DNA of 36,671 bases, taken from contig JAVHLG010000037.1 of the NCBI GenBank assembly GCA_031082225.1, forward strand, positions 1 through 36,671, written 5' to 3'. Below are positions 9,598 through 16,848 of this stretch, in pieces (positions within the stretch are counted from its first letter, which is position 1; each line of letters begins with the position of its first letter). The stretch is from Desulfovibrionaceae bacterium (GTDB taxonomy: Bacteria; Desulfobacterota; Desulfovibrionia; Desulfovibrionales; Desulfovibrionaceae). The notes below the pieces were generated by a model, which saw only the letters and a list, made by a program, of their open reading frames with translations, did not search any database and was not told where the DNA came from. Made by a program: the position numbers and the translations under genes.

Positions 9598-10473
9598 CTA
9601 TTTGATCTCCCGGCAGTCCGTGCATTCCGTCTTCCCCAGGTTTTTGCCGGCATGGTCCTTGTCCGCGACAACGGCCTGCGGCGTGCCCGGGGCGGCCGCC
9701 CCGTCCTTGCCCTTCTCCAGGGCCTTGGCCACGGCGTCCTCGAAGACCGGCAGGGGCGCCGCGCCCCGGACGGACAGGCCGCCCACCACATACGTGGGGG
9801 TTCCCCGGAACTTGAACGACCGGGCTTCATCCCCGTCCTTCTGGATCCGTTCGTCAAGCTCGGGGCGCTTCATGTCGGCATCCAGGCGGGCTGCGTCAGC
9901 GCCCAAGGTCACGGCCAAGGCCCGCAAGGCGGCCTCCCCCCCCTGGGCCATCTTTTCCTGGTCCGCAAACACGGCATCGTGAAAGGCCCAGGCCAGTTCG
10001 GGCTTTTGCAGCCCCAGGGCCTCGAAAACCAGGGCGGCGTGACGGGAAAGGGGGGCGTTGGCGAAATGCTTGAACACCACCCGGACCTGCCCCGGGTACT
10101 TGTCGACCAGGGTTTTCATGGTGACGGCCCCGTTGGCGCAGTAATGGCAAAAAAAGTCCGAATATTCCGCGATGACGACCGGCGCGTCGGGTTTGCCGAG
10201 GCTTAAGCGGCCAGGCTCGATCACAGGCTTGAGGGGGTTTTTCATTTCCTCCTCGATGCGCCTGGTTTCCTCGGCCTGTTGACGTTCCCTGGCGGCCTCC
10301 TCCAGAATGCCCAGCAACTGGCCTTTTTCCTTTCGCAGCGCCTCGATGAGGATTTCCGGATGTTCCTGCAACAAGGTCCGCATCTGGGCTTCCATGTTCT
10401 GCGCGCCTGCGGCCGGAACCGCCAAACATCCTAAAATCAAAAAAAGCGCCACGATCACGCGTCGATTCGACAT
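9598..10473 (-). CDS. DsbA-family disulfide oxidoreductase/isomerase with second CxxC
   Basis: Predicted periplasmic thioredoxin-fold protein for disulfide formation or isomerisation. The 291-residue product has a signal peptide (about 1-24, cleavage near PAAGAQ) and a charged coiled-coil stretch (about 28-78) that may dimerise it. A DsbA-like domain follows from about residue 88, with active-site Cys109-His-Tyr-Cys112 in SDFFCHYCANG. The cis-Pro loop is RGTPTYVVGG. The last eight residues add another CxxC (Cys284-Thr-Asp-Cys287), which is not usual for the family. ATG at 10473 has AAGGA about 7 nt upstream. First gene of the minus-strand envelope/redox run. Confidence 0.9.
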   Translation of the reverse strand: MSNRRVIVALFLILGCLAVPAAGAQNMEAQMRTLLQEHPEILIEALRKEKGQLLGILEEAARERQQAEETRRIEEEMKNPLKPVIEPGRLSLGKPDAPVVIAEYSDFFCHYCANGAVTMKTLVDKYPGQVRVVFKHFANAPLSRHAALVFEALGLQKPELAWAFHDAVFADQEKMAQGGEAALRALAVTLGADAARLDADMKRPELDERIQKDGDEARSFKFRGTPTYVVGGLSVRGAAPLPVFEDAVAKALEKGKDGAAAPGTPQAVVADKDHAGKNLGKTECTDCREIK

Positions 10474-10725
10474 TGTCTTTTCCTTTTTCGTGCTGATGTG
10501 GAGTGCCAGGGGCGTCAGGCTGGAACGCGTGAAACGTCCAGGCTGCTCGTCTACGTTTTTTAAGGAAGATATAGAAGTCCCCGCAACTTGTCATCCGCTT
10601 CATGGTCACACCTCCAACCGGAGCCGCCGTCGGTGCATGCGCCGCGACTCCGGCCGCACCCATGCCGGGTGACGGGGAGCGCGCGATCCTGTAGGGGGGA
10701 AACGAGACGCCCAAGGAGAAACGCA

Positions 10726-10812
10726 ATGGCCTATCTGCTGGTCATGGTCGCCGTACTGGCGGTCATCGTGATTTTCTGCATAAGCGGTCCTGCCATCGGC
10801 CCCAGGGTCTGA
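10726..10812 (+). CDS. 28-residue single-span membrane miniprotein
   Basis: A very short frame starting at ATG 10726 behind a strong AAGGAG about 7 nt upstream. The product is almost entirely one hydrophobic helix (starts MAYLLVMVAVLAVIVIF, then a Cys and a Gly/Pro-rich tail) and ends with TGA at 10812. The good ribosome-binding site and clean membrane segment support real translation. It stands alone on the plus strand, divergent from the DsbA-like gene and convergent with the 63-residue gene. It could be a regulatory membrane peptide or a toxin-like peptide; the sequence does not decide. Confidence 0.5.
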   Translation: MAYLLVMVAVLAVIVIFCISGPAIGPRV

Positions 10813-10929
10813 GGCCCAGGCCCTGCCTGTCGCCGTGAGCGGCGGGACCACTCGAAGCAGGATGCAGCAAAAGACGACACCAACCGTACGTCGGCAGCCC
10901 CGCCCCGGCGACCGGCCGTGAACCGGGCT

Positions 10930-10964
10930 GGCCGGGACGCTCCTCCCGGGCAGGAGCCCCGGCC
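10930..10964. terminator. Strong hairpin between two convergent small genes
   Basis: GGCCGGG (10930-10936), a 2-nt bulge, GCTCCT (10939-10944), a 7-nt loop, then AGGAGC (10952-10957) and CCCGGCC (10958-10964) form a 13-bp GC-rich stem. It lies in the 183-nt gap between the stop codons of the plus-strand miniprotein and the minus-strand 63-residue gene. No T-run follows, but position favours a bidirectional stop or pause signal. Confidence 0.5.
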
Positions 10965-10995
10965 CTGATCCGGAGGCGGTCCGGGCCGGACGGCT

Positions 10996-11187
10996 TCATA
11001 TCTTTTTATTGACGATGGCGGCCTTGAAGGCCATTTCGATGGGCATCTCCCGGCGCAGCATCATGTCTTCGAACTGCGCCTGGGCCTTGGAACGCAGTTC
11101 ATTGGACACCGTCAGATATTCGGCAATGATTTCCATGGCCCGGTTGTGCGAGGTATCCGGCGGCATGGTGAATCCGGAGAGCGTCAT
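10996..11187 (-). CDS. 63-residue hypothetical protein
   Basis: Small soluble protein of unknown function. The start ATG at 11187 has GGGGGAC about 6 nt upstream. The sequence is amphipathic and helical, with MEIIAEYLTVSNELRSKAQ followed by FEDMMLRREMPIEM, and a basic C-terminus. A much longer frame runs through it to 12159, but that is the antisense shadow of potA. It is divergent from the pot operon with 384 nt between, so it could share that regulatory region. No domain is recognised. Confidence 0.6.
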   Translation of the reverse strand: MTLSGFTMPPDTSHNRAMEIIAEYLTVSNELRSKAQAQFEDMMLRREMPIEMAFKAAIVNKKI

Positions 11188-11571
11188 GATCGCTTGTCCC
11201 CCTGGGCGTCCCGGCGCGCGTCTGGCGCGGCGCTGGTTCTGGTTTTCCCACTGTACTCTATCGGATGCCGACCCTGGGTTCTTTAGGTGCACGAAGGACC
11301 ATATAAAAAGACTCCCCCGGGTTCCTCCCATGCCATGCAGCCCCGGAACAACTTTTTTTCGTAAACGCCATTTTTCCATGCCCCTCGCCGCGCGATAACC
11401 ACCCGATTTTTTTACGGGCCCATGACCGTCCCGCAAAAAGCCGCACCGGACGCGACGATCCGATCGTTGACATCCCCCCGGTTTCACTCCATGTTCCCCT
11501 CGCCGGTCGGCGGTTCCCCCCTTTTTCCGTCGGCCCCGGCAGCACCAAACCGGAGGATATGACAAGGGGCG
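11188..11571. other. Divergent intergenic region upstream of potA
   Basis: 384 nt without a supported gene between the 63-residue minus-strand gene and potA. It holds a candidate promoter/operator at 11455-11495 and, further upstream, an AT-richer patch (ATATAAAAAG near 11300 and a run of seven T near 11356). The T-run follows a loosely paired GTTCC...GGAAC segment and might end a short plus-strand transcript. No open frame here has a convincing ribosome-binding site. Confidence 0.5.
11455..11495 (+). promoter_or_regulatory. Candidate pot operon promoter with overlapping palindrome
   Basis: A perfect 13-bp palindrome, ACGATC-C-GATCGT (11455-11467), overlaps by one base a consensus -35 box TTGACA (11467-11472). 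A weak -10-like CATGTT follows after 17 nt (11490-11495). The arrangement resembles a repressor or activator site at a sigma-70 promoter, about 75 nt upstream of the potA start. Confidence 0.4.
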
Positions 11572-12735
11572 ATGGAACACGCACTTCCTTGCATCGAACT
11601 GGAACATGTTTCCAAGCATTTCGGGGACCAGTCGGTCCTTCGGGATATCCACCTCACCATCAATCACGGCGAGTTTCTGACCTTTCTTGGTCCCTCGGGC
11701 TGCGGCAAGACCACCATCCTGCGCCTTTTGGCCGGGTTCGAACGTCCCTCCACGGGCCGACTGCGCATCGGCGGCGTGGACGTCACCGACCTGCCGCCCC
11801 ACCGCCGGGCCGTGAACACCGTCTTCCAGAACTATGCCCTCTTCCCGCACATGACCGTCTTCGACAACGTGGCCTTCGGGCTGCGCATGCGCCGGACCCC
11901 GGCCAAGGTCATCGATGCCGAGGTTTTTTCTGCCCTGCGCATGGTCAAGATGGAGACGCACCATGCCCGCCGCCCCAGCCAGCTCTCCGGCGGCCAGCAG
12001 CAGCGGGTGGCCATCGCCCGGGCCGTGGTCAACAAGCCCCTGGTGCTGCTTCTGGACGAGCCCCTGTCGGCCCTGGACTACAAGCTGCGCAAGGCCATGC
12101 AGATCGAACTCAAGGAACTGCGCCGCACCCTCGGCATCACCTTCGTCTTCGTCACCCACGACCAGGAGGAGGCCTTCTCCATGTCCGACCGGGTGGCGGT
12201 GATGAACGAGGGGGTCATCGAACAGATCGACTCCCCCAGCGCCATCTACGAAAAGCCGGTAAACCTTTTCGTGGCCAGATTCGTGGGCGAGATCAACACC
12301 TTCGAGGGCCGGGTGCTGTCCCGAAACGGCACATCCATGCAGGCCCTGGTGGAGGGCGAACAGGTGCGCCTGTCACTTGGCGGCAACGGGAACGGCGGCG
12401 GCGCCCACTGCCCCGAGGGCGGATCGCCCGCCTCCTGCGGATCGCTCTCCGCCGGATCCCCCATCAAGGTGCTTTTGCGCCCCGAGGACGTACGCCTGGA
12501 GCGGGCCGCGCCCGGCGACGCCGGGGGCTTGACGGGCTCCATCGTGGACACCGTCTACAAGGGCATGACCATCGACCTGATCATCGAGATGTCGGGCGGC
12601 AAGAAGATTCTGGCCACGGAATTTTTCAACGAGGACGCCCCCGAGGCCCTTTTCTCCGTGGGCGAGCGGGTGCGCGTGGGCTGGGTCGAGGACTGGGAAG
12701 TGGTGTTGCCCGATGAAGGATCGCAGTCTCTTTAA
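11572..12735 (+). CDS. potA: Spermidine/putrescine ABC transporter ATP-binding protein
   Basis: ATPase that energises polyamine import from the cytoplasmic face of the PotBC permease. The 387-residue protein has Walker [10 protein letters not shown] (residues 40-48), signature [14 protein letters not shown], Walker [13 protein letters not shown] and the switch His in [14 protein letters not shown]-terminal TOBE-type regulatory domain carries an unusual Gly/Ser-rich insertion with two cysteines (about residues 269-292). ATG at 11572 with AAGGGG just upstream. Its end overlaps the potB start by 23 nt. Polyamine specificity comes from the operon partners, chiefly PotD. Confidence 0.95.
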   Translation: MEHALPCIELEHVSKHFGDQSVLRDIHLTINHGEFLTFLGPSGCGKTTILRLLAGFERPSTGRLRIGGVDVTDLPPHRRAVNTVFQNYALFPHMTVFDNVAFGLRMRRTPAKVIDAEVFSALRMVKMETHHARRPSQLSGGQQQRVAIARAVVNKPLVLLLDEPLSALDYKLRKAMQIELKELRRTLGITFVFVTHDQEEAFSMSDRVAVMNEGVIEQIDSPSAIYEKPVNLFVARFVGEINTFEGRVLSRNGTSMQALVEGEQVRLSLGGNGNGGGAHCPEGGSPASCGSLSAGSPIKVLLRPEDVRLERAAPGDAGGLTGSIVDTVYKGMTIDLIIEMSGGKKILATEFFNEDAPEALFSVGERVRVGWVEDWEVVLPDEGSQSL

Positions 12736-13567
12736 GGCCCTGGCGGTGACCCTGACCGTAGGCTGGCTTGCGGTCTTCGTCATCGTCCCCAACCTCCTGA
12801 CCCTGGCCACCGGGTTTCTCACCCGTGGCGAGCCGGAATTCGTCCTTCCGGTCCTGACCTTCGACAACTATGCCCGGCTTTTCGATCCGGCCTTTTTCGA
12901 CATCTTTCTCGACTCCGTATGGCTGGCCTTGTGCACCACGGTCCTGTGCCTTCTCGTGGGCTATCCCTTCGCCTACATCCTGGCCAGGCTGACCCCGGCC
13001 CGCCGCCGCCTGGGCCTTCTCTTCGTCATCATCCCCTTCTGGACCAATTCGCTGATCCGCACCTACGCGCTCATCGCCATCTTAAACGTCAACGGACTGT
13101 TCAACGCAGCGCTTTTGTGGCTGGGAATCGTCTCCGAACCGGTGGAGCTGCTCTACACCAACACGGCCGTCTTTATCGGCTTCACCTACACCCTTTTGCC
13201 GTTTATGATCCTGCCTCTGTACGCCTCCATCGAAAAACTGGACCACCGGCTCATCGAGGCCGCCCGCGACCTGGGGGCCGGTTCCTTTCAGACCTTTTTC
13301 CGGGTCGGCCTGCCCCTGACCCTGCCCGGGATCATCGCCGGCAGCATGCTGGTCTTTTTGCCGGCCTTAAGCATGTTCTACGTGCCGGACATTCTCGGCG
13401 GGGCCAAGAGCCTTTTAGTGGGCAACTTCATCCGCAACCAGTTCCTGGTGGCCCGGGACTGGCCCTTCGGCGCGGCGGCCAGCGTCCTTCTGACCGTGGT
13501 CATGGGCCTTCTGCTCTATGTCTACTGGCTGTGCCACAAACGCGTGCGCAGGGCGGAACCGGCATGA
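12713..13567 (+). CDS. potB: Spermidine/putrescine ABC transporter permease PotB
   Basis: Inner-membrane permease subunit, 284 residues with about six transmembrane helices. The ABC-permease EAA loop is visible as LIEAARDLGAGSFQTFFRVGLPLTLPG, which docks on PotA. The segment LLFVIIPFWTNSLIRTYA is typical of PotB. The start lies inside the end of potA (23-nt overlap) and the stop overlaps the potC ATG (ATGA), so all are probably made from one message with coupled translation. Confidence 0.95.
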   Translation: MKDRSLFKALAVTLTVGWLAVFVIVPNLLTLATGFLTRGEPEFVLPVLTFDNYARLFDPAFFDIFLDSVWLALCTTVLCLLVGYPFAYILARLTPARRRLGLLFVIIPFWTNSLIRTYALIAILNVNGLFNAALLWLGIVSEPVELLYTNTAVFIGFTYTLLPFMILPLYASIEKLDHRLIEAARDLGAGSFQTFFRVGLPLTLPGIIAGSMLVFLPALSMFYVPDILGGAKSLLVGNFIRNQFLVARDWPFGAAASVLLTVVMGLLLYVYWLCHKRVRRAEPA

Positions 13568-14331
13568 AGCGCATGGTCAAGGCCGTCTACCTGGGGACCG
13601 TCTACCTCTTTTTGTATCTGCCCCTGGCGGTGCTCACGATCTATTCCTTCAACGACGCCAAGCATGTGGTGACCTGGAAGGGATTCACCACCCGCTGGTA
13701 CGTGAAGCTGGCCGAAAACTCCGTGCTCCTCGACGCCGCCGTCAACTCCCTGCTCCTGGCCGCGGCCTCGGCCACGGCAGCCACCATCATCGGCACCCTG
13801 GCGGCCATCGCGCTCAAACGCTACCGGTTCACGGGCCGCACCATCCTGTCCACCTCCATGTACGTGGTCATGATGTCCCCGGACATCGTCATGGGCATAT
13901 CCCTGCTCATGCTCTTCGTGCTCATGGGGCTGCCGCTTGGGTTCACCACCCTGTTCCTGTCCCATGTGACCTTTTGCCTGCCGTTCGTCACGGTGACCGT
14001 GCTGGCCCGCCTGACGGGCCTGGACGGCAATCTGGCGGAGGCGGCCATGGATCTTGGGGCGCGCGAATTCGAGGTGTTTTCCCGGATCATCCTGCCCCTG
14101 GCCATGCCCGGCGTCCTGGCCGGCTGGCTCCTAAGCTTCACCCTGTCCCTTGACGACGTGATCATCAGTTTTTTCGTCACCGGTCCCACCTTCGAGATCC
14201 TGCCGCTTAAGATCTATTCCATGGTCAGGCTGGGGGTGAAACCGGAGGTGAACGCGTTGTGCGCGGTGATGTTCGGCGTCACCCTGGCCGTGGTCTCTCT
14301 CACCCAACTCTGCTTCAAGGAGCGAAAATGA
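13564..14331 (+). CDS. potC: Spermidine/putrescine ABC transporter permease PotC
   Basis: Second inner-membrane permease subunit, 255 residues with about six transmembrane helices. It begins MKRMVKAVYLGTVYLFLYLP and contains the PotC-typical YSFNDAKHVVTWKGFTTRWY and the EAA loop LAEAAMDLGAREFEVFSRII. The chosen ATG at 13564 overlaps the potB stop; the reading frame stays open far upstream, but that part is antiparallel to nothing and simply shadows potB. The stop overlaps the potD ATG. Confidence 0.95.
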   Translation: MKRMVKAVYLGTVYLFLYLPLAVLTIYSFNDAKHVVTWKGFTTRWYVKLAENSVLLDAAVNSLLLAAASATAATIIGTLAAIALKRYRFTGRTILSTSMYVVMMSPDIVMGISLLMLFVLMGLPLGFTTLFLSHVTFCLPFVTVTVLARLTGLDGNLAEAAMDLGAREFEVFSRIILPLAMPGVLAGWLLSFTLSLDDVIISFFVTGPTFEILPLKIYSMVRLGVKPEVNALCAVMFGVTLAVVSLTQLCFKERK

Positions 14332-15371
14332 AAAAACATCTCCTGGCCCTCGCGGTCCTTCTGGCCGCCCTTGGCATGGTCATCCCGGCCCAGGCCGCAG
14401 ACAAGACGCTCAACGTCTTCATCTGGTCCGAATACCTGCCCGACGAGGTGGTGGCGGACTTCACCAGGGAGACGGGCATCAAGGTCAAGCTGACCACCTA
14501 CGAAAGCAACGAGACCATGTACGCCAAGATCAAGATGCTCGGCGGCAAGGGCTACGACATCGTGGTGCCCTCGGCCGAATACGTCAGCCGCATGGCCGCC
14601 GAGGATCTGCTGGCCCCCATCGACAAGGGCAGGCTCCCCAACCTGACCAACCTGGACGACACCTTCCGCAACCTGTCCTACGATCCCGACAATGGCCACA
14701 GCGTGCCCTACATGTGGGGCACCACGGGCATCGCCGTGAACACGGACCTGGTGCCCGAGGGCCAGATCACCGGCTACGCCGACCTGTGGAATCCGGCCCT
14801 GGCGGGCAGGCTGCTTTTGCCCGACGACATGCGCACCACGCTTGGCATGGCGCTTAAGGTGCTCGGGTATTCCACCAACGACACGGACCCGGCCCATATC
14901 GAGCAGGCCTATCTGCGGGCCAAGTCCCTCTATCCGGCGGTGAAGGTCTTTGATTCCGATTCGCCCAAGCAGGCCCTGCTCAACCGCGAGGTGACCGTGG
15001 CCGTGCTGTGGAGCGGCGAGGCCTATGTGGCCAACGACGAGAACGACAAGATCGTCTACGTCTTTCCCAAGGAAGGCGTGAACCGCTGGGTGGACAACCT
15101 GTGCATCCCCAAAAACGCGGCCAATGCGGAAAGCGCCCACGCCTTCATCAACTACCTGCTGCGGCCCGAGGTGGCGGCGAAAATCTCCCAGGAAATGGGC
15201 TACGCCACGCCCAACAAGGCCGCCATGCCCCTGCTCCCGGCCGAGATTCGCGACAACCCCATCATCTATCCCCCGGCGGACAGGCTCACGGGCAGCGAGT
15301 TCGAGACCGATCTCGGATCGGCCCAGCGCATCTACGAGCAGTACTGGAGCAGGCTCAAGACCGGACGCTAG
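14328..15371 (+). CDS. potD: Polyamine-binding periplasmic protein PotD
   Basis: Periplasmic spermidine/putrescine-binding protein that delivers substrate to PotBC. The 347-residue precursor has a classic signal peptide (MKKHLLALAVLLAALG, cleavage after IPAQA). The mature part opens with NVFIWSEYLPDEVVADF, a hallmark of the PotD/PotF family; aromatic and acidic residues such as VPYMWGTTGIAVN and WSGEAYVAND fit a polyamine pocket. AAGGAG precedes the ATG, which overlaps the potC stop. Whether it prefers spermidine or putrescine cannot be told. Last gene of the operon, followed by a hairpin. Confidence 0.95.
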   Translation: MKKHLLALAVLLAALGMVIPAQAADKTLNVFIWSEYLPDEVVADFTRETGIKVKLTTYESNETMYAKIKMLGGKGYDIVVPSAEYVSRMAAEDLLAPIDKGRLPNLTNLDDTFRNLSYDPDNGHSVPYMWGTTGIAVNTDLVPEGQITGYADLWNPALAGRLLLPDDMRTTLGMALKVLGYSTNDTDPAHIEQAYLRAKSLYPAVKVFDSDSPKQALLNREVTVAVLWSGEAYVANDENDKIVYVFPKEGVNRWVDNLCIPKNAANAESAHAFINYLLRPEVAAKISQEMGYATPNKAAMPLLPAEIRDNPIIYPPADRLTGSEFETDLGSAQRIYEQYWSRLKTGR

Positions 15372-15432
15372 GACGAGGCCGCATCCGGCGTCATAACGCA
15401 AACCATGCGTCCGCCACGGGCGCGCACGGCAC

Positions 15433-15465
15433 AGCCCCCTTTCCGGTCCGACCGGGAAGGGGGCT
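15433..15465 (+). terminator. Hairpin after potD
   Basis: A 15-bp stem, AGCCCCCTTTCCGGT against ACCGGGAAGGGGGCT with a 3-nt loop (one T-G wobble), lies 62 nt after the potD stop and before mqnA. No T-run follows. It probably ends or attenuates the pot transcript and isolates mqnA. Confidence 0.6.
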
Positions 15466-15522
15466 GGCCTTACGCGGCCCAGCGCCTTGAATTTTCCCGC
15501 AGCTTCGGATAGGTGCCCCCCC

Positions 15523-16380
15523 ATGTCACACCCCACCCTGCGCATCGGCCGCATCGCCTACTTAAACGTCTGGCCCCTGTTCACCCTGCTGGCCCCGATC
15601 ATCGACGCCAACCCCGACGTGGACTGCGTGTCGGGGCATCCCTCGGAACTCAACGCCGCCCTGGGTCGGGGGGAGATCGACGTGGCCCCGGCCTCGGCCT
15701 TCGCCTATCTGGCCAACCCCGGAGGATTTTCCCTCCTGCCGGACTTGAGCATCAGCGCCGCCCTGGCCCCCATCCAAAGCGTGCTCCTGGTCAGCCCGGT
15801 CCCCGTGGACGAACTGGCGGCCTATCTGCGCCGCACTGGGAACACGGTGCTCCTGTCCCGGGCCTCGGCCAGTTCCAACGCCCTGCTCCGGGTACTGTGG
15901 CGGTTTTTCTGGAGGCTGCCCGAGGCCGACTGGGTCATGACCGATCCAGGGACGGGACTTGGCACGGACCGGCCCTTTGTGGAGATCGGGGACACGGCCC
16001 TGTCGTATTACCTCAATCCGCCCGTTGGCCGACACATCATCGACCTGGGCGCGGCCTGGCACGCGCTGACCGGGCTGCCCTTCGTGTTCGCGGCCTGGAT
16101 CGTGCGCCAGGGGCTTGGTGCGGCGCGACAGGCCGTGTTGTCCGGGATGTGGCGCAAGCTCATGGACATCAAGGCCGGTCTGCCGCACCGCCTGGACGAG
16201 TTGGTGGAAAGCGGCGGTCGGCCGGACTGGATCGAGGCAACGGCCCTGGCCGACTACCTGCGCGGGGTCAGCTACGACCTGGGGCCGGACAGACAGGCCT
16301 CCCTGCTGCTTTTCGGCCGCCACTGCCAGGAACTCGGCCTTCTCGACGCCGTGCCGGGCCTGCGCTGGCAGGCGGTGTGA
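15523..16380 (+). CDS. mqnA: Chorismate dehydratase MqnA (futalosine pathway)
   Basis: Cytosolic enzyme that dehydrates chorismate to 3-enolpyruvylbenzoate, the first committed step of the futalosine route to menaquinone. The 285-residue protein begins with LRIGRIAYLNVWPLF, typical of the MqnA/MqnD fold. It has SGHPSELNAALGRGEIDVAPASAFAY and VLLSRASASSNALLRVL, where the Ser-rich loop binds the carboxylate. MqnA rather than MqnD is favoured by the YLNxxPL start and the SALxR-like loop. ATG at 15523 chosen over 15487 because family members start just before the IGRI segment. Menaquinone as sole quinone fits anaerobic respiration. Confidence 0.88.
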   Translation: MSHPTLRIGRIAYLNVWPLFTLLAPIIDANPDVDCVSGHPSELNAALGRGEIDVAPASAFAYLANPGGFSLLPDLSISAALAPIQSVLLVSPVPVDELAAYLRRTGNTVLLSRASASSNALLRVLWRFFWRLPEADWVMTDPGTGLGTDRPFVEIGDTALSYYLNPPVGRHIIDLGAAWHALTGLPFVFAAWIVRQGLGAARQAVLSGMWRKLMDIKAGLPHRLDELVESGGRPDWIEATALADYLRGVSYDLGPDRQASLLLFGRHCQELGLLDAVPGLRWQAV

Positions 16381-16439
16381 GGGGGAGCCTCGTCACGGTT
16401 TTCGTGAAGGCCGCGTCGCGGGCACGGACCCCGAACCAT

Positions 16440-16458
16440 AAAAAAAGCCATCCTGGCT
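16440..16458 (-). terminator. Minus-strand intrinsic terminator-like hairpin
   Basis: Read on the minus strand, AGCCA-GGA-TGGCT is followed directly by a run of T (16446-16440). The stem is short (5 bp). No minus-strand gene lies upstream for several kb, so it may terminate antisense transcription, stop mqnA read-through only weakly, or end an unannotated RNA. Confidence 0.4.
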
Positions 16459-16558
16459 GCTTGTCGCCCCCTGCCGCTTCGGCGCTGTCGGGTGGATACC
16501 CATCCCCGCCCATGCGCAGCCGAAAAGCCTGGCGGGGCTCAAAGCCCGTCACCCGCGC

Positions 16559-16580
16559 CGTCCGGGACAATTCCCGGACG
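16559..16580. repeat. Perfect 9-bp hairpin
   Basis: CGTCCGGGA and TCCCGGACG flank a CAAT loop. No T-run on either side. It could be part of a folded RNA with the terminator-like hairpin 100 nt away, or a protein-binding palindrome. Confidence 0.45.
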
Positions 16581-16848
16581 AAGTCAACGTTGCGCATCCT
16601 ATGGTTAGCAGTGCGACCATAATACTCACAGTTATTTCAACTTATTGGTTGCAACTTTCGGGTCCAGCGTTTTCGAATCCGCCACGCTGGGCTTCCTTCC
16701 CCGATTCGTGCTACAAACACCATGTGACGGAATCCCCCCGGCCGAGATCAACACCGGGTCGAGGCCTCGTCATCTCCCGTTTGTGAACACATCAGCCGGA
16801 TCGCAGCGGAGTCGCGACACACGTGCGATGCGTGGCAAGGGGAATGTC

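Larger units (their letters stand above)
16381..16848. other. Structured non-coding stretch after mqnA
   Basis: 468 nt without a convincing gene. It contains a minus-strand terminator-like hairpin (16440-16458), a perfect 9-bp hairpin (16559-16580) and an AT-richer patch (about 16600-16665). Low GC in that patch contrasts with mqnA and marks the left side of the accessory region. A 109-codon minus-strand frame covers part of it but has no recognised similarity. Confidence 0.5.

Noticed and set aside
10996-12159. 387-codon minus-strand frame across potA
   Set aside because: It is antisense to potA, whose motifs are complete; only its last 63 codons, outside potA, have a good start and are annotated separately.
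16660-16700. tRNA-like TTCGAATCC sequence with CCAGCG/CGCTGG arms
   Set aside because: The flanking bases do not pair as a T arm and no acceptor or anticodon stem can be built; it also does not repeat the tRNA-Leu 3' end.
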